Shown: piece by piece, positions 1-4,382 of the stretch
Numbering within the stretch: the stretch's first letter is position 1
How the letters are laid out: every line of letters starts with the position of its first letter
Assembly: GCA_016930895.1 (NCBI GenBank)
Contig: JAFGFV010000314.1
Span: 1-5,635, forward strand
Source of the DNA: Spirochaetales bacterium
GTDB lineage: Bacteria; Spirochaetota; Spirochaetia; SZUA-6; DRHE01
Reading direction: 5' to 3'
DNA length: 5,635 bases
Notes under the pieces: model-generated
What the model was told of the DNA's origin: nothing
The model's database searches: none
Seen by the model: the letters and a program-made list of their open reading frames with translations, nothing else
Program-made: the position numbers and the translations under genes

Positions 1-534
1 GAGTCCTGGAGCACGGTCATCGACCTGCGGCCCCGCCTGGGCGGAATCGAGACCAACCCGCAGTTCGCCGGGATCGTGCCGCCCTCCGAGATGGTGGTGC
101 TCGTGACCCTCGAGACCAAGGTCGGGGAAGTCGAAGGGATGATGAACCTCTGCATCCCCTACCTGACCATCGAGCCGATCATCTCCAAGCTGTCGGCCCA
201 ATACTGGTACTCCTCGGTCCGCCGGGGGACGACCCCGGAGAACCTGAGCATCCTCCGGGAGCGGCTGGCCACCGTGGCGATCAACGTGATCGCCGAGATC
301 GGCAACATGGACATCAAGGTGCGCGACGTGCTGGCGCTGCGGGTCGGGGACATCATCCGCCTGGATTCGGTCAGGGTCAACGACCCCATGGTCCTCAAGA
401 TCGGGGACCGCCGCAAGTTCACCTGCCGCCCCGGGGTCCTGGGCAACAAGATGGCGGTCCAGGTCATCAAGAAATTGGAAGACATCGATCAGACGGACTT
501 CGAAGAGCTCGCGATCGGTGTGGAGGAAGACTAA
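1..534 (+). CDS. fliM: Flagellar motor switch protein FliM, C-terminal part (5' end outside window)
   Basis: FliM is a C-ring (switch complex) component at the cytoplasmic face of the flagellar basal body. It binds CheY-P and FliG and helps set the direction of rotation. The reading frame is open from base 1 and gives 177 residues. Family members are usually near 330-350 residues, so about half, including the N-terminal CheY-P-binding peptide, lies upstream. Visible are the end of the CheC-like middle domain (fragment residues 1 to about 75, with VIDLRPRLGGIETNPQF and the IPYLTIEPI stretch) and the C-terminal SpoA/FliN-like domain (about 90-160, with IKVRDVLALRVGDIIRLD). An acidic tail ends the protein. 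The SAQYWYSSVRRG wording resembles spirochaete FliM. The stop TAA at 532-534 shares its last A with the ATG of the next gene (TAATG), which implies translational coupling. No frameshift is seen. The family assignment is firm. Confidence 0.97.
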   Translation, partial: ESWSTVIDLRPRLGGIETNPQFAGIVPPSEMVVLVTLETKVGEVEGMMNLCIPYLTIEPIISKLSAQYWYSSVRRGTTPENLSILRERLATVAINVIAEIGNMDIKVRDVLALRVGDIIRLDSVRVNDPMVLKIGDRRKFTCRPGVLGNKMAVQVIKKLEDIDQTDFEELAIGVEED

Positions 535-1661
535 TGAGCGACGGATCCCTCTCCCAAGACGAAATCGACGCTTTGCTCCAGGAAACCGACAACCTGGAGA
601 TCGACTCCGCGTTCGGGGGCGGGGCGGAGCCCCTCTCCGACGCCGAGAAGAGCCAGGTCCTGCAGCTGCTGGGCGGCATTGTCGCCTCCCAGGCCTCGAA
701 CCTCTCCATCCTGACCCGCAAGACGGTCAACCTGGAGCCTCCGACCCTCGAGCTGCTCTCGGGGGAGGACGTGCTGGACCAGCTGCCGGAGGAGGTCGTG
801 GACGTCAAGCTGGACTTTACCGACGGCCTGCGGGGCGAGCACTCTTACGTTCTGGACAACGCGACCGCGCAGGCCTTGGCGGGGCTGATGATGGGCCAGA
901 GCGTCACCGAACTGGACGACGCAGCCCTGTCGGCGGTGGCCGAGGCCCTGTCGCAGATCGCCGGACCGGCTGCCACGGAGATCGGCAACCAGAGCGGCCG
1001 TACCGTCAAGACCCTGCCTCCGGACTTCATCCAGGCCGGCAGGGAGCAGGTGCGCCTGCCCCAGGGGGAAGCGGTGGTCAAGCTGGAGTATCCCCTGATG
1101 ATCGAAGGGGAGAATCCCTCCACGCTGGTGGAGCTGTTCTCCCTGTCCCTGGTCAAGGAGATCGCCTCCGCGGCGGGGCAGCCGGCGGCCGCTGCGCCTG
1201 CCGGAGGACGACCGGCCGCGGCCCAGGGTGGCGCCGTGGGGGCGGGGGCTGGCGGCGGGGTTCCGACCATGGGGGTCCAGCAGACCTTCGGGCAGAGCTT
1301 CGGGGCTCCCCAGGGCCCGGGGATGGGAGCGTCTCAGCCCCCGCCCAACGTGCAGCCGGTGCAGTTCGCCAACCTGCAGAGCCCGAGTCTGCAGGGGGAG
1401 CAGGGCAACATCGGGCTGCTCATGGACGTGTTCATGGAGCTCACGGTGGAGCTGGGGCGTACCCGAAAGCTGATCCGGGAGATCCTGGGCATCGGGGAGG
1501 GGACCATCATCGAGCTGGACAAGCTGGCCGGCGAGCCGGTGGACATCCTGGTGAACCACAAGCTGATCGCCAAGGGCGAGGTCGTGGTCATCGACGAGAA
1601 CTTCGGGGTCAGAGTGACAGAGATCGTGTCACCGATTCAGAGGATGAGTGATTTGACTTAA
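534..1661 (+). CDS. fliY: Flagellar motor switch protein FliY/FliN (CheC-like plus SpoA domains)
   Basis: C-ring protein of 375 residues, far longer than the roughly 110-140 residues of enteric FliN and of the FliY type. Residues 1-16 hold an LSQDEIDALL peptide, the form used by FliM and FliY for CheY-P binding. Residues about 35-210 look like a CheC-like domain. Residues about 212-290 are an Ala/Gly/Pro/Gln-rich low-complexity linker. Residues about 290-370 are the SpoA domain (LMDVFMELTVELGRTR, then LDKLAGEPVDILVNHKLIAKGEVVVIDENFGVRV). In CheC/FliY phosphatases the active site follows D/S-x3-E-x2-N-x22-P. Here the two corresponding places read S40/Q44/G47/P70 and S133/E137/S140/P163, so the catalytic Asn is absent from both and Glu from the first. 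CheY-P dephosphorylation may therefore be weak or lost (inference). The start ATG overlaps the fliM stop and has GGAGGA at 522-527. It could equally be annotated fliN. Confidence 0.95.
   Translation: MSDGSLSQDEIDALLQETDNLEIDSAFGGGAEPLSDAEKSQVLQLLGGIVASQASNLSILTRKTVNLEPPTLELLSGEDVLDQLPEEVVDVKLDFTDGLRGEHSYVLDNATAQALAGLMMGQSVTELDDAALSAVAEALSQIAGPAATEIGNQSGRTVKTLPPDFIQAGREQVRLPQGEAVVKLEYPLMIEGENPSTLVELFSLSLVKEIASAAGQPAAAAPAGGRPAAAQGGAVGAGAGGGVPTMGVQQTFGQSFGAPQGPGMGASQPPPNVQPVQFANLQSPSLQGEQGNIGLLMDVFMELTVELGRTRKLIREILGIGEGTIIELDKLAGEPVDILVNHKLIAKGEVVVIDENFGVRVTEIVSPIQRMSDLT
1614..1632 (+). repeat. Short perfect inverted repeat GTGACA-N7-TGTCAC
   Basis: Two perfect 6-base arms (1614-1619 and 1627-1632) flank a 7-base spacer near the 3' end of fliY. 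The centre lies at 1623, about 65 bases before the start expected for the promoter at 1653-1681. A symmetric site at that distance could be an activator operator. It is also coding sequence (residues VTEIVS), so chance is a real alternative. Confidence 0.35.
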
Positions 1662-1681
1662 AGGGCGGTTTGTCGTACAAT
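1653..1681 (+). promoter_or_regulatory. Putative internal sigma70-type promoter upstream of fliO
   Basis: TTGACT (1653-1658) and TACAAT (1676-1681) each match 5 of 6 bases of the sigma70 -35 and -10 consensus, with the optimal 17-base spacer. The -35 box overlaps the last codons of fliY, and the -10 box lies in the only comparatively AT-rich gap of the window. Transcription would start near 1688, leaving a leader of about 18 bases before the fliO start. This would give the export-gate genes fliO to flhA a supply separate from the long upstream transcript. It rests on sequence match only. Confidence 0.55.
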
Positions 1682-1695
1682 TAGCTTGCAGTACG

Positions 1696-1702
1696 GGAGG
1701 GG
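1696..1702 (+). promoter_or_regulatory. Ribosome binding site that fixes the TTG start of fliO
   Basis: GGAGGGG lies three bases before TTG at 1706. No ATG or GTG in this frame has a comparable site nearby, so the site decides the start. The same heptamer precedes fliP (2401-2407) and fliQ (3231-3237). Confidence 0.75.
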
Positions 1703-1705
1703 AAC

Positions 1706-2335
1706 TTGCAAGTCTTCTTTTTTTCGCGCACAAAGCGGTGGGCGTGGATTCTCGTGCTCGCACTCGCGGCGGTAACGGGGCTGGGCGCGCAGGACAGCGC
1801 TGACGCCGCGGGGTCGGGACAGGAGCAGGCGGCGCAGAACCGTGAGGCCGAGGAGGCGCTGCTGCTGCCCGAGGCGGAGCCCGGTGCAGAAACCGCCGCC
1901 CCCGATGGCCCCCTGGTGTCCTCCTGGGACTTCCTGCGCATGCTCCTGATCCTCGCTGCTGTGGTCGCCGTCATCTACCTGATCTTCCACCTGCTCAAGC
2001 GGGGGCTGCGGCGCCAGCTCCCGGAAAACGACATGATCCGCCTGCTGGGCACGCGCAACCTCGCTGGGAACCGGGCGCTCCATCTGGTCGAGCTCGGCAA
2101 GACGGTGTTCCTGCTGGGCGCGGCGGAGGGGGGCATTTCCCTGATCGCCGAGGTCAAGGACCAGGAGACCCTCGACACCCTGCGTATCGAGAGCTCGAAG
2201 GCCAGGATCGCCCCCCAGGGGTTCGGGCAGTTCTTCCAGTCGGTCCTCAAAGGGGGCAAAGGCGCGGGGACCGGGATCGAGAAAGGCACGATCGATTTCA
2301 TGAAGCAGCAGAGGCAGCGCTTGAACAGGTTGTGA
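1706..2335 (+). CDS. fliO: Flagellar biosynthesis protein FliO (FliO/FliZ type)
   Basis: FliO is a membrane protein that helps assemble or stabilise the FliP ring of the flagellar type III export gate. The 209-residue product has a signal-like N-terminus (basic RTKRW, then a hydrophobic run to about residue 27 ending near GLGA). A Glu/Ala-rich, probably periplasmic, linker follows (about 29-70), then one strong membrane segment (about 78-97). A basic stretch (KRGLRRQ) marks the cytoplasmic side and leads into a FliO-like domain (about 108-160: MIRLLGTRNLAGNRALHLVELGK). The C-terminus is basic and rich in Gln and Arg. FliO is poorly conserved, so position between fliY and fliP is an important part of the call. 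The TTG start is chosen for its strong ribosome site. Codons 4-7 contain a run of seven T (1718-1724), unusual in such GC-rich DNA. Confidence 0.85.
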   Translation: MQVFFFSRTKRWAWILVLALAAVTGLGAQDSADAAGSGQEQAAQNREAEEALLLPEAEPGAETAAPDGPLVSSWDFLRMLLILAAVVAVIYLIFHLLKRGLRRQLPENDMIRLLGTRNLAGNRALHLVELGKTVFLLGAAEGGISLIAEVKDQETLDTLRIESSKARIAPQGFGQFFQSVLKGGKGAGTGIEKGTIDFMKQQRQRLNRL

Positions 2336-2340
2336 CGGGC

Positions 2341-2382
2341 TTTTCCGCAGGGCGGCCCTTCGGAGGGCGGCCCCGCGGGAAG
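2341..2382 (+). promoter_or_regulatory. Long imperfect RNA hairpin between fliO and fliP
   Basis: Bases 2341-2359 can pair with 2364-2382 around a TCGG loop. The stem has 17 pairs (two of them G-U) in blocks of 8, 4 and 5, separated by two single mismatches (A2349/C2374 and G2354/G2369). It begins five bases after the fliO stop and ends 18 bases before the fliP ribosome site. No T-run follows, so it does not look like an intrinsic terminator. An mRNA processing or stability element is more likely (inference). Confidence 0.6.
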
Positions 2383-2400
2383 GCACGGGAACATGTACTG

Positions 2401-2407
2401 GGAGGGG
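2401..2407 (+). promoter_or_regulatory. Ribosome binding site that fixes the fliP start at 2410
   Basis: GGAGGGG lies two bases before ATG 2410. It selects this ATG over the in-frame GTG at 2332, which overlaps the fliO stop but would place the 2341-2382 hairpin inside the gene and put a hydrophilic stretch ahead of the signal peptide. Confidence 0.75.
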
Positions 2408-2409
2408 AC

Positions 2410-3201
2410 ATGACCAAGAGAACACTCATCCTGCTCATCATCGGCGCTGCCCTGCTGTTCCCCGGCGCGGTGTTTCCGCAGGACACCGGGCTTCCGGCCC
2501 AGGCCCCGGCGCAGGGTCTGGGGTTCCCCTACCTGGACCTGAACCTGCGGGAGGCCCAGAGCAGCCGGGAGGTGGTGATTTCGATCCAGCTGCTGCTGCT
2601 CCTGGCGGTCCTGACTCTGGCCCCGTCTTTCCTCGTGCTCATGACCTCCTTCCTGCGGATCGCCATCGTCTTCGACTTCATCAAGCGGGCCCTGTCGCTG
2701 CAGCAGGTACCCCCCAACCAGATCCTTATGGGGCTGGCGCTGTTTCTCACCGTGTTCATCATGTGGCCGACCCTGACAACCATCTACGACCAGGCCTTCC
2801 GGCCGTTCGCGGACGGGGAGATCGGCATCGAGGAGCTGTACAGGAACGCCGAGAGTCCCTTGAGGATCTTCATGTACCGGCAGCTGCAGGGAGACGCACA
2901 GAACATTCGGCTGTTCATGCGCATGCGGGACCTGCCCAAGCCCAACTCGCTCGCGGACGTGCCCACGGAGGTCCTGATCCCGGCCTTCGTCCTGCACGAG
3001 CTCACCGTGGCCTTCAAGATCGGCATCCTGCTGTTCATCCCGTTCATCATCATCGACATGGTGGTGGCCTCCACGCTCATGTCCATGGGCATGATCATGC
3101 TGCCGCCGGTGATGATCTCGCTGCCATTCAAGCTGATCGTGTTCGTGCTCGTGGACGGCTGGAGCCTTCTCACCCTGCAGCTGGTGAGAAGTTTCCGATA
3201 A
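2410..3201 (+). CDS. fliP: Flagellar export gate protein FliP
   Basis: FliP forms the core ring of the FliPQR export gate, through which rod, hook and filament subunits leave the cytoplasm. The 263-residue product begins with a signal peptide (about 1-23, MTKRTLILLIIGAALLFPG), as usual for FliP. Membrane segments follow at about 55-79, 103-120, 195-220 and 224-250. Family hallmarks are LAPSFLVLMTSFLRI (70-84), PPNQILMGLALFLTVFIM (101-118), SPLRIFMYRQ (149-158) and the C-terminal run LPPVMISLPFKL followed by VDGW (231-251). The length is close to the usual 245-270. The start is ATG 2410 because of its ribosome site and because the signal peptide then begins at once. An upstream GTG at 2332 would add 26 residues (MTGFSAGRPFGGRPRG and onward) that look like translated spacer. 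The stop is followed by fliQ after 40 bases. Confidence 0.98.
   Translation: MTKRTLILLIIGAALLFPGAVFPQDTGLPAQAPAQGLGFPYLDLNLREAQSSREVVISIQLLLLLAVLTLAPSFLVLMTSFLRIAIVFDFIKRALSLQQVPPNQILMGLALFLTVFIMWPTLTTIYDQAFRPFADGEIGIEELYRNAESPLRIFMYRQLQGDAQNIRLFMRMRDLPKPNSLADVPTEVLIPAFVLHELTVAFKIGILLFIPFIIIDMVVASTLMSMGMIMLPPVMISLPFKLIVFVLVDGWSLLTLQLVRSFR
3166..3191 (+). repeat. Perfect 9-bp inverted repeat at the 3' end of fliP
   Basis: CTTCTCACC (3166-3174) and GGTGAGAAG (3183-3191) are perfect complements around an 8-base spacer. The structure ends eight bases before the fliP stop. Only TTT follows the right arm, so it is at best a weak terminator or attenuator. It could instead be an RNA stability element or a protein-binding dyad. 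It lies in codons for the conserved end of FliP, and chance cannot be excluded. Confidence 0.5.
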
Positions 3202-3230
3202 TGAGAGTAGGCCTGCGAAGAAAGGTCAAA

Positions 3231-3237
3231 GGAGGGG
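3231..3237 (+). promoter_or_regulatory. Ribosome binding site that fixes the GTG start of fliQ
   Basis: GGAGGGG lies four bases before GTG 3242 and is preceded by an A-rich stretch. It supports GTG as the start and gives FliQ its normal length. Confidence 0.75.
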
Positions 3238-3241
3238 AAGC

Positions 3242-3511
3242 GTGGGAATAGGGGATGCGGTCAATCTTCTGAGGGGAGGCGTGGTGCAGACGCTCCTGAT
3301 AGCGGCGCCCCTCCTGCTCATCGGGATGGTGGTGGGGCTGATCATCTCGATCTTCCAGGCCACGACCTCGATCCAGGAGCAGACCCTGACCTTCGTGCCC
3401 AAGATCGCGGCCATTCTCGGGGCGCTCATCCTGTTCGGGCCGTGGATCCTCAGCTCGATGGCGCAGTTCACGGTCCGCCTGTTCGGCAGGATCCCCGGGA
3501 TGAACGGGTAG
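3242..3511 (+). CDS. fliQ: Flagellar export gate protein FliQ
   Basis: FliQ is the small two-helix subunit that packs around the FliP/FliR core of the flagellar export gate. The 89-residue product has the usual family length. Two hydrophobic hairpin helices lie at about 13-38 and 52-75. Between and at their edges are the family signatures AAPLLLIGMVVGLIISIFQATTSIQEQTL (residues 21-49, here given only as key features: the Gly pair of the first helix, the FQATTSIQEQTL turn) and FVPKI at about 51-55. The C-terminus (TVRLFGRIPG) is also typical. The start is GTG with a strong ribosome site. The gene lies 40 bases after fliP and 43 bases before fliR, the universal fliP-fliQ-fliR order. A frame from ATG 3201 (overlapping the fliP stop) ends at 3251, just inside fliQ. 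Confidence 0.97.
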   Translation: MGIGDAVNLLRGGVVQTLLIAAPLLLIGMVVGLIISIFQATTSIQEQTLTFVPKIAAILGALILFGPWILSSMAQFTVRLFGRIPGMNG

Positions 3512-3536
3512 AGGGGCCGGGTTAGGTGTCGATACA

Positions 3537-3545
3537 GAGGGGAGG
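3537..3545 (+). promoter_or_regulatory. Ribosome binding site for the GTG start of fliR
   Basis: GAGGGGAGG lies nine bases before GTG 3555. The spacing is longer than at fliO, fliP and fliQ but still usable. A GTG at 3545 is in a different frame that continues only as an out-of-frame reading of fliR, so it is not the start. Confidence 0.6.
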
Positions 3546-3554
3546 TGCGGGGGC

Positions 3555-4382
3555 GTGATCGCCAGCCTGGTCGCCAACTTCAGGATATTCCTCCTCGTCT
3601 TCGCCCGGGTGGTCGCTCTCGTGCAGGCGGCACCGCTCGTGTCCTCCCAGGCCATTCCCCAGACCGCCAAGCTGGGTCTGTCGCTGTTCATATCCGTCGC
3701 GGTGCTGCCCTGGGTCGGGGCCCGGGGCTACGCGGTGCCCGAGAGCGCGGGGCTGTACTTCCTGCTCGTGCTCGGGGAAGTGGCCATCGGCCTGATCCTG
3801 GCCTTCTTTCTCAACATCGTGTTCGCCGTGTTCCAGGTGGCAGGGCAGTTCTTCTCCCTGCAAATGGGCTTCGGGGCTTCGGAGGTGTTCGACCCCCTGG
3901 CCCAGATCGAGGTGCCCCTCATGGGGCAGTTCCTCAACCTGGTCGGGATGTTCACCTTCCTGACCATCGGAGGGGCCCAGAAGCTGGTGCTGGTGGGGGT
4001 GTACCGCTCCTTCCAGGCCCTGCGGGCCGTGGACCTGGTGGCGGGCCGCACGGCCCTGGCGCCGCTGTTGATCCGCAGCCTGGGGCAGCTGTTCATGCAG
4101 GCCCTGACCATCTCCTTCCCGATCCTGGGGACTCTGCTGCTGGTGTACGTGACCATGGGGCTGCTCGCCAAGGCGGCCCCGCAGATGAATCTGCTGCTGA
4201 TGGGCTTCCCGATCGCCATCGCCACGGCCTTTCTCCTGCTGATCCTCGTGATGCCCCTCATGGTCGGGGCGTTCAGCAGGCTCATCGACGGAGGGTTCGA
4301 AAACGTGGCCAACCTGATCCAGGCCCTCAGGAACCAGAGCCTGCAGACCCAGGGGCTGCCGGTCCAGGGGGCCACCCCGTGA
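3555..4382 (+). CDS. fliR: Flagellar export gate protein FliR
   Basis: FliR is the single-copy subunit that closes the FliP ring in the flagellar export gate and contacts FlhB. The 275-residue product fits the family length of about 250-270. It is almost wholly hydrophobic, with membrane segments at about 8-28, 38-53, 67-92, 122-145, 177-203 and 212-240. Recognisable features are FARVVALVQAAPLVSSQAIP near the N-terminus (16-35), LGEVAIGLILAF with a conserved Glu (73-84), the AGQFFSLQMGFG region (96-107), and the diagnostic GLLAKAAPQMNLLLMGFPI (202-220). The start is GTG. The stop TGA overlaps the GTG start of flhB by four bases (GTGA), a tight coupling. Some bacteria carry a fused FliR-FlhB; here the two are separate but overlapping. 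Confidence 0.97.
   Translation: MIASLVANFRIFLLVFARVVALVQAAPLVSSQAIPQTAKLGLSLFISVAVLPWVGARGYAVPESAGLYFLLVLGEVAIGLILAFFLNIVFAVFQVAGQFFSLQMGFGASEVFDPLAQIEVPLMGQFLNLVGMFTFLTIGGAQKLVLVGVYRSFQALRAVDLVAGRTALAPLLIRSLGQLFMQALTISFPILGTLLLVYVTMGLLAKAAPQMNLLLMGFPIAIATAFLLLILVMPLMVGAFSRLIDGGFENVANLIQALRNQSLQTQGLPVQGATP
4366..4371 (+). promoter_or_regulatory. Ribosome binding site for flhB inside the end of fliR
   Basis: AGGGGG lies seven bases before GTG 4379 and supports that start. Bases 4369-4375 are complementary to 4432-4438 in early flhB, so the site could be masked by folding (inference). Confidence 0.45.

Noticed and set aside
531..1559. A 342-codon minus-strand frame and a 377-codon + frame (518-1651) over fliY
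   Set aside because: Both are by-products of the GC-rich third positions of fliY, with low-complexity Gly/Arg/Ala/Pro composition and no recognisable domain.
2332..2409. fliP start at GTG 2332 overlapping the fliO stop
   Set aside because: It would add hydrophilic, Arg/Gly-rich residues before a good signal peptide and has no ribosome site, while ATG 2410 has GGAGGGG in front.
1975..2997. A 340-codon minus-strand frame over fliO and fliP
   Set aside because: Antisense to two well-supported genes, with a composition typical of shadow frames and no family resemblance.
3192..3200. Sigma28-like TTCCGATAA at the end of fliP
   Set aside because: No TAAA-type -35 element is found at the expected distance upstream, and the match falls in the last fliP codons.
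3491..3503. ATCCC-C-GGGAT palindrome at the end of fliQ
   Set aside because: The arms are separated by one base, so RNA cannot form a usable hairpin, and no T-run follows.
3545..4378. Upstream extension of flhB to a GTG at 3545
   Set aside because: This part is only an out-of-frame reading of fliR; the fliR frame there is clearly genuine. flhB therefore starts at or after 4379.
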